A DNA stretch of 64,000 nt from Sphingomonas phyllosphaerae FA2 (GCF_000427645.1 NZ_KE386571.1:1229676-1293675), one strand, 5' to 3'. Counted from the first letter of the stretch, positions 42,727 to 52,991 are shown. Numbers and translations: made by a program. Notes: generated by a model not told the origin, from the letters alone.

Positions 42727-43242
42727 TCAAATCGCGCGCGCGTAAATCAGGTCGTCGTGCCACGTCGCACCGACGCGAAAACGGCGGGTGCCCGCGACCG
42801 TAAAGCCCTGCTTCTCGTAGAAACGCTGCGCACGCTTGTTGCGACCATAAACGCCGAGCAACAACCGCCGGCACCCACGCGCCCGCGCATCCTCGATGGC
42901 GCGCGTCATCAGCGCCGGCCCAAGACCGGTGCCGTGCGTGGGAAACAGCGCATAGATGCGCTTCAGCTCGACATCGCCCGCTTCCGGCCCCACTGGCAAA
43001 TCGGGCGTGGTCAGCAGGCTGTAGCCGATCGGCGCACCGCCCGCTTCGGCCTCGGCCAGCGTCGCGATCGCGCCCTCGGCGAGATAGGCTTCGAACGCCG
43101 CCACGCTGCTGTTGCGCGTGACATGCGCGACGATATCCGGGCCGTCGAGGATGCCCGCGAACGCCTCAAGGAAGGTGGCGCCCGCTACCAGCGAGAGCGC
43201 GGCGGCGTCCGCCGGTCCCGCATGATACAGGCGCCAGTCCAT
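42727..43242 (-). CDS. GNAT-family N-acetyltransferase
   Basis: A 171-residue acetyltransferase. The acyl-CoA-binding motif appears as YALFPTHGTGLGPALMTRAI and the C-terminal motif as LGVYGRNKRAQRFYEKQGF, which together fix the GNAT fold. The substrate is unknown. ATG 43242 is preferred as the start, directly after the ndk stop, so it is probably the last gene of an ndk unit (1-nt gap). The three-copy repeat region lies beyond its 3' end. Confidence 0.87.
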   Translation of the reverse strand: MDWRLYHAGPADAAALSLVAGATFLEAFAGILDGPDIVAHVTRNSSVAAFEAYLAEGAIATLAEAEAGGAPIGYSLLTTPDLPVGPEAGDVELKRIYALFPTHGTGLGPALMTRAIEDARARGCRRLLLGVYGRNKRAQRFYEKQGFTVAGTRRFRVGATWHDDLIYARAI

Positions 43243-43243
43243 A

Positions 43244-43666
43244 TCAGCCGACGATTTCTTCCGGCTTGAAGAAATAGGCGATCTCGATCTCGGCATTCTC
43301 GTCCGAGTCCGACCCATGGACGGTGTTCGCCTCGATCGACTCGGCCAGTTCCTTGCGGATCGTGCCCGGCGCGGCGTTCTCGGGGTTGGTGGCGCCCATG
43401 ATGTCGCGGTTGCGCTGCATGGCGTTCTCGCCCTCCAACACCTGCACGACGACCGGGCCCGAGATCATGAAGCCGACCAGATCGTTGAAAAACGGGCGCT
43501 CCTTGTGGACCGCGTAGAAGCCCTCGGCCTGCTCCCGGGTCATCTGGATGCGCTTGGACGCGACGACGCGCAGGCCGGCTTCCTCCAGCATCTTGGTGAC
43601 CGCGCCGGTCAGGTTGCGGCGCGTGGCATCGGGCTTGATGATCGAGAAGGTACGGTTCGCGGCCAT
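43244..43666 (-). CDS. ndk: Nucleoside diphosphate kinase
   Basis: A 140-residue enzyme, the standard length, balancing nucleoside triphosphate pools. The start is [34 protein letters not shown] and the active-site histidine in [18 protein letters not shown] are conserved. ATG 43666 follows an AGGAG twelve bases upstream; a GTG at 43675 would add three residues but lies too close to that site. The GNAT gene starts two bases after the stop on the same strand. Confidence 0.97.
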   Translation of the reverse strand: MAANRTFSIIKPDATRRNLTGAVTKMLEEAGLRVVASKRIQMTREQAEGFYAVHKERPFFNDLVGFMISGPVVVQVLEGENAMQRNRDIMGATNPENAAPGTIRKELAESIEANTVHGSDSDENAEIEIAYFFKPEEIVG

Positions 43667-43747
43667 GACGGTCACGGGCTCCTGAAATGAATAGGATGGG
43701 AAGTGCCGCCGCCCTAGGCGGACGCGGGCGGTGATGCAAGCGAGCGC

Positions 43748-44188
43748 TCAGGCCGCCTGTTCCCAGCGCCCCGCCTCATTCTGCTTCCAATAGCGCCGCT
43801 CGACCCCGTCGCGCGCCGCCAGTTCCTTCCACGCCGCGCGCGCGGCCCGGATATGGTCTTCGTCGAAGAAATGGAAGGCGCGGTCGAAATCGAGCGCGGC
43901 GTCGCGCCACTCGCCGTCGACCAGCGCGATATGTCGCGCGCGATTGGCAGGATTGACGTCCGCGGCGATCAGGATCGGCTGGCGCGCGTCCGCCGCCCCG
44001 CCCTGCTGCGCGTGCGGCAGGAAGCTGTCGGGCGCGTAGTTCCACAACAGCCGGTCGAGCGCCGCGCGCCGTTCTTCGTCGGCGGCAACGATCAGCAACC
44101 GCGCGCCCGACGCCACCACCTTCGCCGCGATCTGCGGGAGCGCCCGCTCCAGCGGCATCCGGGTCAGGTGGTAGAAGTCGACCTGCAT
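43748..44188 (-). CDS. holC: DNA polymerase III chi subunit
   Basis: A 146-residue HolC, which bridges the clamp loader to single-stranded DNA-binding protein. Recognisable segments: MQVDFYHLTRMPLERALPQI, LIVAADEERRAALDRLLWNY, SFLPHAQQGG and RHIALVDGEW. It starts 9 nt downstream of the pepA stop on the same strand; pepA-holC pairing is common in proteobacteria. The C-terminus ends with a short tail after ARDGVERRYWKQ. Confidence 0.92.
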   Translation of the reverse strand: MQVDFYHLTRMPLERALPQIAAKVVASGARLLIVAADEERRAALDRLLWNYAPDSFLPHAQQGGAADARQPILIAADVNPANRARHIALVDGEWRDAALDFDRAFHFFDEDHIRAARAAWKELAARDGVERRYWKQNEAGRWEQAA

Positions 44189-44197
44189 TGCCTGGCC

Positions 44198-45640
44198 TTA
44201 GCCCTCGCAGGTGTCGGCGACGAACCGGTCGAGGACGCGCACGCCGTAACCGGTCGCGCCCTTGGCCCAGGTCGGACCGTCCTTGTCCGCCCACACCATC
44301 CCGGCAATGTCGAGATGCGCCCAGGCGACACCCTCGTCGACGAAACGCTGGAGGAATTGCGCGGCGGTGATCGAACCCGCGCCGCGCGGCCCGACGTTCT
44401 TCACGTCGGCGATCGGCGAGTCGATCAGCTTGTCATAGGCGTCGGAGAGCGGGAAGCGCCACAATTTGTCGCCGGTGGCGACGCCCGCCGCCAGCAGCTG
44501 CCCGGCCAGCGTATCGTCGTTGCTGAACAACCCGCCATATTCGTTACCGAGCGCGACGATCATCGCTCCGGTCAGCGTCGCAAGGTCCACGATGCGCGTC
44601 GGCTTATGGGTATTTTGGACCCAGGTGATGCAATCGCATAGCACCAGACGTCCCTCGGCATCGGTGTTGATGACCTCGATCGTCTGCCCCGACATGCTGA
44701 TAACCACATCCCCTGGCCGCTGCGCATTGCCGTCGGGCATGTTCTCGACGAGGCCCATCACACCGATAACATTGGCTTTTGCCTTGCGCGCGGCGAGCGT
44801 CAGCATCACACCGGCCACCGCCGCCGCGCCGCCCATGTCCCACTTCATGTCTTCCATGCCCGCCGCCGGCTTGATCGAAATCCCGCCAGTATCAAACGTT
44901 ACGCCCTTCCCGACCAACGCAGTCAGCGGCGCGTCGGCCCCGGCGCCCGACCATTTGAGCGCCAGCACACGCGCCTCGCGCCGCGACCCCTGCGACACGC
45001 CGAGCAGCGCCCCCGCCCCAAGCTCTTCAAGTTCCTTCTCGCCCAGCACGGTCACTTCGAGCCCGAGCCCATCGACGGCCTCCAGCACCCGTTCGACAAA
45101 GCTCTCCGGGTAAAGGATGTTCGGCGGCAGCGTCGCAAGCGTGCGCGCCAGCCCGAGGCCACGCGTGACCGCCTCGCGCCCGGTCCATTCGGCGTCGTCA
45201 CCGACGATCGTGACCGCGGTCAGCGTCGGCTTCTGCTTCTCCGGCAGCTTGGTGCGATATTCGTCAAAACGCCACGCGCGCTGCGCCACGCTCGCCGCAA
45301 AGCGTGCCGCAGCGAGCGCGGGCGCGCCGTGCAGATCGGCAACCACACTGGTGACGCCTGAGGTGAGCAGGCGCGCCGTCAACGCGCCGCCCGCGCGTTC
45401 GAACGCCGCATCGTCGCCGCTGCCGACGCCCAGCAACAGCACGCGCTGCGTCCCCTGTCCCGCGACCACGAACGCCTCCGCGACGCTGCCCGCCTCGCCG
45501 GTGAAGCGCTGCCCGGCCGCGGCGGCCGCCAGCAGCGTATCTGCGCCGTCGATCAATCCGGCCAAGGGCGCATCCTTGCGGACCGGCAGCGCCAGCACCG
45601 CGGCATCGGCGGGACGGTCGGCGGTGAAGGCGATCTGCAT
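44198..45640 (-). CDS. pepA: Leucyl aminopeptidase
   Basis: A 480-residue M17 metallopeptidase removing N-terminal residues from peptides; in E. coli PepA also binds DNA. The family signature is NTDAEGRLVLCD, preceded by VGKGVTFDTGGISIKPAAGM (metal-binding Lys and Asp) and WDMGGAAAVAG. ATG 45640 lies seven bases after AGAGGA and matches homologous starts; an earlier in-frame start at 45661 would include the ribosome site. It is divergent from lptD, with 150 nt between the two starts. Confidence 0.96.
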   Translation of the reverse strand: MQIAFTADRPADAAVLALPVRKDAPLAGLIDGADTLLAAAAAGQRFTGEAGSVAEAFVVAGQGTQRVLLLGVGSGDDAAFERAGGALTARLLTSGVTSVVADLHGAPALAAARFAASVAQRAWRFDEYRTKLPEKQKPTLTAVTIVGDDAEWTGREAVTRGLGLARTLATLPPNILYPESFVERVLEAVDGLGLEVTVLGEKELEELGAGALLGVSQGSRREARVLALKWSGAGADAPLTALVGKGVTFDTGGISIKPAAGMEDMKWDMGGAAAVAGVMLTLAARKAKANVIGVMGLVENMPDGNAQRPGDVVISMSGQTIEVINTDAEGRLVLCDCITWVQNTHKPTRIVDLATLTGAMIVALGNEYGGLFSNDDTLAGQLLAAGVATGDKLWRFPLSDAYDKLIDSPIADVKNVGPRGAGSITAAQFLQRFVDEGVAWAHLDIAGMVWADKDGPTWAKGATGYGVRVLDRFVADTCEG

Positions 45641-45790
45641 TCCTGTATCCTCTTGCAACATGCCGCCTACCTAGGCACCGCCCAGTGAAATGGCAAAGCG
45701 TTGCAGGCCAGGCGTGGCGATGCGATAGGCGGCAGAGGCGTGGCCGCCATTCCCGGTCGGTCGCGCAAACGGGGCAACGACGACGACGTG

Positions 45791-48028
45791 ATGCGTTTCG
45801 ATCTTCTCGCCGGCGCTGCGCTGTGTCTGGCGCTGGCCGTACCGTCCGCGGCGCAGTCGCTTCAGGACCGTGCGGGCGGTGCGCCCGCCTCTGCCCCGGC
45901 GGCCGCAGCCAGCACTGCCGACAGCGATCAGGTGCAGTTCAGCGCCGGGGCGCTCGAATATGAGTACAACGCCGATGTCGTGACCGCGACGGGCGAGGTG
46001 CGCATGACTCGCGCCGGTGAGCGACTGCGCGCCGAGAAGGTGGTGTGGAACCGCAAGAGCGGAAAGGTGGTCGCGACCGGCAATGTTGCGGTGACCAACC
46101 CGCAAGGTGACGTCGCTTACGGCGATTCGATCGAGCTGACCGACACGCTGAAGGACGGCGTGGTCGACAATCTGCTGGTCGTGCTGGAGCAAGGCGGGCG
46201 ACTGGCGGCGGTGCGCGGCGTGCGCGAGGCGGACGGGACTATGAACCTCGACCGCGCGGTATACTCGCCATGCGCGGTGACCGGATCGGACGGGTGCCCG
46301 CGCGAGCCGACGTGGAAGATCACCGCGGTCAAGGTCATCTATCGCCCCGACAAGGAGCGCGTCTATTACGAGGGCGCACGCTTCCACCTGTTCGGACTGA
46401 CCAGCCCGGCGCTGCCGCGCTTCAGCAATTCGATCGCAGCGAGCAACGACACCGGGCTGCTGACCCCGTCGATCGGGCTGACGCGGCTGAACGGTGCCGA
46501 GCTGGTGCTGCCGTTCAATCTCGCGCTCGGCCCCAACCAGTCGCTCGTCCTTGCGCCGCACCTCTTCTCGTCCGAAGTGCCGATGATGGAGGCGCGCTAC
46601 AGCGGGCTCAACGAGCTGGGCGCCTATTCCATCCGCGGGTTCGCCACGAGCAGCCGGCGGACGCAGAACCTCGCGGACGTCACCACCTCGGACACCGAGC
46701 GCGCATTTCGCGGCTATCTGGACGGCGCCGGGCGCTTCCAGTTCGATCCCAATTGGAGCCTGTCGGGCTCGCTGCGGCTGGTGACCGATCGGACCTTCCT
46801 GCGCCGTTACGACATTTCGAACGAAGATCGGCTGCGCACGACGTTGGCGCTGGAGCGCGTCGATCCCAACAGCTATCTGTCGATCGCCGGCTGGGCGGTG
46901 CAGACGTTGCGCGTCGGCGATCAGCAGGGAATGCAGCCGGTCGCGCTGCCCGAGATCGACTACCGCCGCCGCGTTCCCGATGCGCTGCTCGGCGGGACGT
47001 TGCAGATCCAGCTCAACTCGCTGGCGATCGGGCGCAAGGCGGGTCAGGACACACAGCGCGCGTTCGGCAGCGCGCGCTGGGACTGGCGCGGAATTACGGT
47101 GCTCGGCCAGGAAGTGACGTTGACCGCGTTCGGTCGCGCCGACGCCTATGACACGCAGAACGTCGCTGCGACTTCGATCGCCAGCTATCGCGGGATCGAA
47201 GGTTTCCAGACGCGCGTCATCGGCGCATTGGCGGCGGACGTTCGCTGGCCGTTCGTCGGCGAGCTGTTCGGCGGGTTCCAGCGCTTCACGCCGCGCGTTC
47301 AGATCGTCGCCACGCCCAAGACACGCAACATCCAGGTGCCGAACGAGGACGCACGCGCGGTCGACCTCGAGGATTCGAACCTGTTCGCGCTCAATCGCTT
47401 CTCCGGTTACGATCGGTGGGAGGATTCGAGCCGCATCACCTATGGCGCGGAATGGGCGCTGGATCTCGACCGCGTCGCCATCTCGGCGAACGTCGGGCAG
47501 AGCTATCGCCTGAACGAGCGGCCCAGCATCCTTCCCGATGGCACCGGGCTGTCGGACCGATTCTCCGACATCGTCGGGCGAACCAACATCCGCTTCGGCG
47601 AACTGGTGACGCTCACCCACCGATACCGCATTGACAAGGACAATTTCTCGATCCGTCGTAACGAGATCGATGCGACCGTCGGCACGCGCCAGACCTATGC
47701 GACGGTCGGCTATCTGCGGCTCAATCGCGACATCGATGTGCTGGAGGATTTGCAGGACCGTGAGGAAGTGCGCGTCGGCGGGCGCGTCGGGATCACCCGC
47801 TTCTGGTCGGTATGGGGCTCGGCGATCGTCGACCTCACCAATCGCGCGGAAGACCCGCTGTCGACCTCGGACGGTTTCTCGCCGATCCGCCACCGGCTTG
47901 GCGTCGCCTATGAGGACGATTGTCTCAACCTGGGGCTGGCGTGGAAGCGCGATTACCGCAACGTCGGTGACGCGCGCAGCGGCAACAGCTATCTGTTGAC
48001 GCTTTCCTTGAAGAACCTCGGCCGCTAA
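45791..48028 (+). CDS. lptD: LPS-assembly protein LptD
   Basis: A 745-residue outer-membrane protein that inserts lipopolysaccharide into the outer leaflet with LptE. The signal peptide is MRFDLLAGAALCLALAVPSA; the N-terminal OstA/LptA-like domain is seen in VQFSAGALEYEYNADVVTAT and GNVAVTNPQGDVAYGD; the C-terminal barrel ends YLLTLSLKNLGR. Cysteines near SPCAVTGSDGC and EDDCLNLGL may form the interdomain disulfides known for LptD. The ATG at 45791 is chosen over an upstream in-frame reading that lacks a signal peptide. It starts the lptD-surA-pdxA-rsmA operon. Confidence 0.95.
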   Translation: MRFDLLAGAALCLALAVPSAAQSLQDRAGGAPASAPAAAASTADSDQVQFSAGALEYEYNADVVTATGEVRMTRAGERLRAEKVVWNRKSGKVVATGNVAVTNPQGDVAYGDSIELTDTLKDGVVDNLLVVLEQGGRLAAVRGVREADGTMNLDRAVYSPCAVTGSDGCPREPTWKITAVKVIYRPDKERVYYEGARFHLFGLTSPALPRFSNSIAASNDTGLLTPSIGLTRLNGAELVLPFNLALGPNQSLVLAPHLFSSEVPMMEARYSGLNELGAYSIRGFATSSRRTQNLADVTTSDTERAFRGYLDGAGRFQFDPNWSLSGSLRLVTDRTFLRRYDISNEDRLRTTLALERVDPNSYLSIAGWAVQTLRVGDQQGMQPVALPEIDYRRRVPDALLGGTLQIQLNSLAIGRKAGQDTQRAFGSARWDWRGITVLGQEVTLTAFGRADAYDTQNVAATSIASYRGIEGFQTRVIGALAADVRWPFVGELFGGFQRFTPRVQIVATPKTRNIQVPNEDARAVDLEDSNLFALNRFSGYDRWEDSSRITYGAEWALDLDRVAISANVGQSYRLNERPSILPDGTGLSDRFSDIVGRTNIRFGELVTLTHRYRIDKDNFSIRRNEIDATVGTRQTYATVGYLRLNRDIDVLEDLQDREEVRVGGRVGITRFWSVWGSAIVDLTNRAEDPLSTSDGFSPIRHRLGVAYEDDCLNLGLAWKRDYRNVGDARSGNSYLLTLSLKNLGR

Positions 48029-48106
48029 GCCTCGGTTCAGTTGTTTTCCGGCACAAGCGCCGTGGCGGCGACAGGCGCACCTCATCGGGATTTCGAGACG
48101 CACGTG

Positions 48107-49456
48107 ATGATCAAGACAAAGGGCGCGGCGCTGACCCGCCGGTTGCTGGGGACGATCGTGGCGCTGGGCGTGACGGGTGCGGCCCTGGCCCAGGATGCCG
48201 AACCCCGCGACGCGACGGGACTAAATCTACCGAAGGATCTGCAGATTTTCGGCAAGGTCGATCCGAACGTCCGCAAGGCGACCGCCATCGTCAACGAAGC
48301 GATCATCACCGGCACCGACGTCGACCAGCGCGTAAATTTCATCGCCGCGGCGAACAATGCCAAGCTGAATGCCGAAGAGCGCGAGAAGCTGCAATTGCAG
48401 GTGCTGCGCCAGCTGATCGACGAGACACTGCAGATCCAGCAGGCCAAGGTCGCGGACATCACCGTCACCAAGGCGGAGATCGATCAGGCGTTTGCCGGCG
48501 TCGCCCGCAATCTGCAGAAGACGCCCGCGCAATTGACGATCTGGCTGCGTGAGCAGGGGTCGTCGGATCGCTCGCTGCGTCGTCAGATCGAAGGCGAACT
48601 GGCGTGGAACCGTTATCTGAGCAAGCGCGTCGAGCCGTTCGTCAACGTCGGCGACGAAGAGGTGAAAGCGATCCTCGACCGGCTGGAGGCCGCAAAGGGC
48701 ACCGAGGAATATCACCTCAACGAAATCTATCTCGCCGCGACGCCCGATCGCCAGCAGCAGGTGTTCGACAACAGCAAGCAACTGATCGCCGAGATCAGCA
48801 AGGGCCAGGCGCCGTTCAGCTATTTCGCGCGCAACTTCTCCGAGGCATCGACGCGCGGCGTCGGCGGTGACCTCGGCTGGGTGCGTGCGGCGCAGCTGCC
48901 GGGGCCGCTGGCGGAAACCACACAGACGATGCAGGTCGGGCAGGTCGCCGGGCCGGTTGCTACGCCGGGCGGCTTCTCGATCCTCTATCTGGTCGACAAG
49001 CGTCAGGTGCTGACCGCCGATCCGCGTGATGCGCGACTGAGCCTGAAGCAGCTGACGATCAAATTCCCCGCCGGCACCACGCAGGCGCAGGCGACCGAGC
49101 GCACGAGCGCCTTCGCCACCGCGATCCAGAAACTGCAAGGCTGCGGCTCGGTGGCGAAGGTCGCCGCGTCGCTGAACGCCGAGGTGGTGGACAATGACGC
49201 GATCCGCATCCGCGACCTGCCGCCGCCCTTGCAGGCGATCATGTTGAAACTGCAGGTCGGCCAGGCGACGCCGCCGTTCGGCTCGCCGACCGAGGGTGTC
49301 CGCACGCTGGTGATGTGCGGGCGCGACGAGGCGCAGGGCGGGCAGTTGCCGGGCGCGCAGCAGATCCAGAACCAGCTCGAGCAACAGCGCGTGAACCTGC
49401 GTGCGCAGCAGGCGCTACGCGACCTGCGTCGCGACGCGGTGATCGACTATCGCTGA
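48107..49456 (+). CDS. surA: Peptidylprolyl isomerase/chaperone SurA
   Basis: A 449-residue periplasmic chaperone for outer-membrane proteins. The signal peptide is MIKTKGAALTRRLLGTIVAL, cleaved near AALAQ/DAEP. The SurA N domain includes IVNEAIITGTDVDQRVNFIA and QVLRQLIDETLQIQQAK; one parvulin domain is clear (EEYHLNEIYLAATP through RGVGGDLGWVRAAQLPG and GGFSILYLVDKR), and a degenerate second copy may follow. ATG 48107 is chosen at the signal peptide. It follows lptD, its main client, and precedes pdxA by 4 nt. Confidence 0.93.
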   Translation: MIKTKGAALTRRLLGTIVALGVTGAALAQDAEPRDATGLNLPKDLQIFGKVDPNVRKATAIVNEAIITGTDVDQRVNFIAAANNAKLNAEEREKLQLQVLRQLIDETLQIQQAKVADITVTKAEIDQAFAGVARNLQKTPAQLTIWLREQGSSDRSLRRQIEGELAWNRYLSKRVEPFVNVGDEEVKAILDRLEAAKGTEEYHLNEIYLAATPDRQQQVFDNSKQLIAEISKGQAPFSYFARNFSEASTRGVGGDLGWVRAAQLPGPLAETTQTMQVGQVAGPVATPGGFSILYLVDKRQVLTADPRDARLSLKQLTIKFPAGTTQAQATERTSAFATAIQKLQGCGSVAKVAASLNAEVVDNDAIRIRDLPPPLQAIMLKLQVGQATPPFGSPTEGVRTLVMCGRDEAQGGQLPGAQQIQNQLEQQRVNLRAQQALRDLRRDAVIDYR

Positions 49457-49460
49457 GCCG

Positions 49461-50459
49461 ATGGACGGTCCGATCGTCATTTCGATGGGTGATCCCGCGG
49501 GGATCGGGCCCGAGACGATCGCCAAGGCATGGGATGCGCGCGTCGAACGGGCACTGCCGCCGTTCGTGGCCGTTGGGGACCGTCGTTCGATCGCGCGCGT
49601 CTGGGACGGGCCAGTTGCGGCGGTTTCCGACCTGAACGTGGTCGCGGAGGTTTTCCCGGACGCGCTGCCCGTCCTCACCGTTGAGGACGCTGGCGATATC
49701 GTACCGGGGCAGCCCGACGCGGATGGCGCACGCTGCGCGGTGCGTGCGCTGGAGCTTGCGACGGGACTGGTGCGATCGGGCGCGGGGCGCGCGCTGGTGA
49801 CCGGGCCGGTTTCCAAAGCGCAATTGTATCAGATCGGCTTCACCTATCCGGGCCAGACCGAGTTCGTCGCCGAACGCTGCGGCATTGCGCGCGACAATGC
49901 GGTGATGATGCTGGCCGGGCCGGGGCTGCGCGTGGTGCCGATGACCACGCATGTCGCGCTGGCCGAGGTGCCGGGGTTGCTGACGGTCGAGCTGATGCTG
50001 GCCAAGGCGCGGGTTACTGCCCGTGCCATGACGCGCAATTTTGGGATCGAGCGCCCGCGGCTCGCCTTCGCTGGGCTCAATCCACATGCCGGCGAGGACG
50101 GCGCGCTGGGGCAGGAAGAGATCGAAGTGATGCGCCCGGCCATAGAAATTTTGCGTGAAGAGGGGATCGACGTCCGCGGGCCGCTGGCGGCAGACACGAT
50201 GTTCCACGCGCGGGCGCGGGCGCTTTATGACGTCGCTTTGTGCCCGTACCACGATCAGGCACTGGTGCCGCTCAAGACCCTGTTCTTCGACGACGGCGTA
50301 AACATCACGCTCGGGCTGCCGATCGTCCGCACCTCGCCTGACCACGGCACCGCGTTCGGGATTGCGGGCAAGGGTCTGGCGCATCCCGGTGCGACGATCG
50401 CGGCGATCCTGATGGCTGCCGACGCTGCCACCCATCGTGCGCGCGCTGCGAACGCATGA
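49461..50459 (+). CDS. pdxA: 4-hydroxythreonine-4-phosphate dehydrogenase
   Basis: A 332-residue enzyme of pyridoxal phosphate synthesis. Motifs: the start [17 protein letters not shown], the [10 protein letters not shown] substrate loop, [18 protein letters not shown] with zinc-ligand histidine, and [20 protein letters not shown]. All are intact. It starts four bases after the surA stop and overlaps rsmA by four bases (ATGA), the same order as in many Gram-negative bacteria. Confidence 0.96.
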   Translation: MDGPIVISMGDPAGIGPETIAKAWDARVERALPPFVAVGDRRSIARVWDGPVAAVSDLNVVAEVFPDALPVLTVEDAGDIVPGQPDADGARCAVRALELATGLVRSGAGRALVTGPVSKAQLYQIGFTYPGQTEFVAERCGIARDNAVMMLAGPGLRVVPMTTHVALAEVPGLLTVELMLAKARVTARAMTRNFGIERPRLAFAGLNPHAGEDGALGQEEIEVMRPAIEILREEGIDVRGPLAADTMFHARARALYDVALCPYHDQALVPLKTLFFDDGVNITLGLPIVRTSPDHGTAFGIAGKGLAHPGATIAAILMAADAATHRARAANA

Positions 50460-51277
50460 CCGCCGCTGACTTGCCGCCGCTGCGCGATGTGATCGCGCGG
50501 CATGGTCTGTCGGCGTCGAAGGCGCTGGGGCAGAACTTTCTCTTCGATGCTCAACTGCTGGCGCGGATCGCGCGCATCCCCGGCGACCTGACCGATGCCG
50601 AGGTGCTGGAGGTCGGCCCCGGACCGGGCGGGCTGACGCGGGCATTGTTGGCGCAGGGCGCGCGGGTCACGGCGATCGAGCGCGACCGGCGCTGTATTCC
50701 GGCGCTGGCCGAACTGGAGGGGGCGTACCCGGGCAAGCTGCGCGTGATCGAGGGCGATGCGACCGAGATCGACGCGCGAGCCTTGTTCGAGGGCGCGCCG
50801 CATATCGTTTCCAATCTTCCCTATAATGTCGGGACCGCGCTGCTGATCGGATGGCTGTCCGCCGAATGGTCGCCGTGGTGGACGTCGTTGACGCTGATGT
50901 TCCAGCGCGAAGTGGCGGAGCGGATCGTCGCGCCCGTCGGAGGGGATGCGTACGGAAGGCTGGCGGTGCTGGCGCAGTGGCGGTCGACCGCGAAGATCGC
51001 GATGCCGGTGCACCGCTCCGCCTTCACGCCGCCGCCCAAGGTGATGTCGGCGGTGGTGCACATCACCCCGACCGACGCGCCGGACGGCGTCGCGCTCGCG
51101 GCGCTCGAGCGGGTGACCGCGGCGGCGTTCGGGCAGCGGCGTAAGATGTTGCGCCAGTCGTTGCGCGGCGTGCCCGGCGCGCTCGACGCGCTGGAGGCCG
51201 AGGGGATTGAGGCGACCCGGCGAGCGGAGACGGTGAGCGTCGCCGAATTCGTCGCGGTCGCCAGACGGTTGAGCTGA
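50456..51277 (+). CDS. rsmA: 16S rRNA dimethyladenosine transferase RsmA
   Basis: A 273-residue KsgA that dimethylates A1518 and A1519 of 16S rRNA late in small-subunit assembly. Motifs: [17 protein letters not shown]-binding [24 protein letters not shown], and the catalytic ISNLPYN equivalent, here [12 protein letters not shown]. The start overlaps the pdxA stop. It converges with the TPR gene, whose stop lies four bases from its own. Confidence 0.96.
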   Translation: MTAADLPPLRDVIARHGLSASKALGQNFLFDAQLLARIARIPGDLTDAEVLEVGPGPGGLTRALLAQGARVTAIERDRRCIPALAELEGAYPGKLRVIEGDATEIDARALFEGAPHIVSNLPYNVGTALLIGWLSAEWSPWWTSLTLMFQREVAERIVAPVGGDAYGRLAVLAQWRSTAKIAMPVHRSAFTPPPKVMSAVVHITPTDAPDGVALAALERVTAAAFGQRRKMLRQSLRGVPGALDALEAEGIEATRRAETVSVAEFVAVARRLS

Positions 51278-51281
51278 CCGG

Positions 51282-51806
51282 TCAGTCGTCGGACGTCGGC
51301 GTCGATCCGGTGGCGGCGGTGGTGGTGTTCGCACCGACCTGCGCGGTCGTGATCGGCGGCCCCTTGGCGATCACCGACGCGAGCGTGGTCGCCTGTGGGC
51401 AGGAGCCCTTGCACAGCGAGCGAACCTTGGCGAGGTTCTGACGCGCGCGCTCGACCGCGCCCTTGGCGACCATCGCCTCACCCTGCCCCGCCAACGCGGT
51501 GACATCATTGGGTTCAAGCAGCAGCGCCTCGCGATACAGGCGGATCGCCTTGCCCGGCAACCCGCGCGCCTCCGCCACACCGGCCAGCACGACGAACGCC
51601 TGACGGTTGCGCGGATCGACCGTCACTGCGGTTTCGAGCAGATCGGTCGCGCCATCGAGATTGCCTGCCGCGCGCGCCGCCTTGCCCTGTTGCAGTAGGG
51701 CCATGCTGCGCGCGTCAATCTGGTCGTCAGGCCGCTGCCCGTGGAGCGCGGTGGAGATCGACACCAGCGCCAGCGAGGCGGCCATGGCGATGGCGGTGAA
51801 ACGCAT
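51282..51806 (-). CDS. Exported TPR-repeat protein
   Basis: A 174-residue protein with a signal peptide (MRFTAIAMAASLALVSISTA) and about three tetratricopeptide-like units between residues 30 and 130 (ALLQQGKAARAAGNLDGATD, FVVLAGVAEARGLPGKAIRL, ALAGQGEAMVAKGAVERARQ). The C-terminus is Thr/Ala-rich and low-complexity. Two cysteines (SLCKGSCPQ) may form a disulfide. ATG 51806 has GGAG six bases upstream. The role is unknown; TPRs mediate protein contact, presumably in the periplasm. It is 33 nt downstream of rsmB on the same strand. Confidence 0.82.
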   Translation of the reverse strand: MRFTAIAMAASLALVSISTALHGQRPDDQIDARSMALLQQGKAARAAGNLDGATDLLETAVTVDPRNRQAFVVLAGVAEARGLPGKAIRLYREALLLEPNDVTALAGQGEAMVAKGAVERARQNLAKVRSLCKGSCPQATTLASVIAKGPPITTAQVGANTTTAATGSTPTSDD

Positions 51807-51839
51807 GAACGGCTCCAGCTTCGACACGATCCGGCCCGG

Positions 51840-52991
51840 TTAGCATGGCGCCCGCAGCCGTGCGACGAAAAAACCGTCGGTGCCGTCATGCGCGGGGGTC
51901 AGGCGGGTGCCGGCGTGATGCGCGCGCCCGAACGGCAGCGCCAGCGGCTCGGCATGCCAGCCGGGATAAGCGGCAAGAAAGGCGTCGACCTGCGCCGCGC
52001 CCTCGCCATCGAGCAACGAGCAGACGATGTAGACGAGCGCACCGCCGGGTTTCACGCAGGCCGCACCGATCGACAGGACGTGGCGCTGCGTGTCGATCAG
52101 CCGGTCGAGCCGTGCCGGGGTGAGCCGCCAGCGCGCCTCGGGATTGCGGCGCCATGTGCCGGTGCCCGAGCAGGGCGCGTCGATCAGGACGACGTCCGCC
52201 TGGACATCGGCCAGCATCTCGGATTCCTGGTTCGGATTCAGCAGCCGGGTTTCGATGATCGTCGCGCCGGCCTTTTCGGCGCGTGGGGCGAGGCGCGAAA
52301 GGCGAGTGCGGTCGACGTCGCTGGCGATGATGTGGCCGTCGTTCACCATCTGCGCCGCCATCGCGAGGCTCTTTCCCCCCGCACCGGCGCAGAGATCGAG
52401 CACGCTCATCCCCGGCGCGACGGCCGCGGCAAGCGTCACTGCCTGACTGCCCGCGTCCTGAACCTCGAGCGCGCCGGCATGCGCGGCGATGTCGCTGCCC
52501 GCGGGAAGGCGACGGGCGAGCGGAAGGCCGGGGATCGGTTCCGCGTTCGGCAGGTCGAGGTCGGCGTGGTCCGGGTGGAGCCGCACGTCGAGCGGGGCAC
52601 GGTCGATCAGCGCCGCCTGCTCGTCCGCGCCGATCCCAGCCGCGGCAAGCCGCTCCTCCAGCCAGCGCGGGTGTAGGCCCTCGGCGGCCGGGGCTTCGTC
52701 GCCGATCGGCGCGGGTCCGTGGGTCGAGCCGTCAAAGGTCGCGGCGAGCGCCGGGTCGGTCGCGGCGAGCGCGAGCATCGCGGCGCGGCCGTCGGCGGGG
52801 CGCTCGCCGAGCCGGCGGATCGCGGCGTAGACCAGCTCGCGCACCGCGCGACGATCCTTGGACCCGGCATAGCGGCGCTGCGTGAAGTAGCGGGAAATCA
52901 GCGTGTCCGCGGCGGCGCCGCCCTCGCGCGCGGCGGTGACGATCGCGTCGAGCAGGTCGATCGCGGCTTGCGTGCGGGCGGCGGGGGTCAT
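51840..52991 (-). CDS. rsmB: RsmB/NOP-family 16S rRNA cytosine methyltransferase
   Basis: A 383-residue m5C methyltransferase. The C-terminal catalytic domain has SAM-binding VLDLCAGAGGKSLAMAAQMV, VLIDAPCSGTGTWRRNPE (motif IV cysteine) and ALVYIVCSLLDGEG (motif VI nucleophile cysteine), so both catalytic cysteines are present. The N-terminal half is a NusB-like RNA-binding region (RYFTQRRYAGSKDRRAVREL). It could be RsmB or a paralogue; the target base is not provable here. Confidence 0.88.
   Translation of the reverse strand: MTPAARTQAAIDLLDAIVTAAREGGAAADTLISRYFTQRRYAGSKDRRAVRELVYAAIRRLGERPADGRAAMLALAATDPALAATFDGSTHGPAPIGDEAPAAEGLHPRWLEERLAAAGIGADEQAALIDRAPLDVRLHPDHADLDLPNAEPIPGLPLARRLPAGSDIAAHAGALEVQDAGSQAVTLAAAVAPGMSVLDLCAGAGGKSLAMAAQMVNDGHIIASDVDRTRLSRLAPRAEKAGATIIETRLLNPNQESEMLADVQADVVLIDAPCSGTGTWRRNPEARWRLTPARLDRLIDTQRHVLSIGAACVKPGGALVYIVCSLLDGEGAAQVDAFLAAYPGWHAEPLALPFGRAHHAGTRLTPAHDGTDGFFVARLRAPC

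Noticed and set aside
45671..48103. An 810-codon open frame on the minus strand opposite lptD
   Set aside because: It lies antisense to a clear LptD gene with signal peptide and barrel; its translation is Arg/Asp/His-rich low-complexity, as expected for the mirror frame of a high-GC gene.
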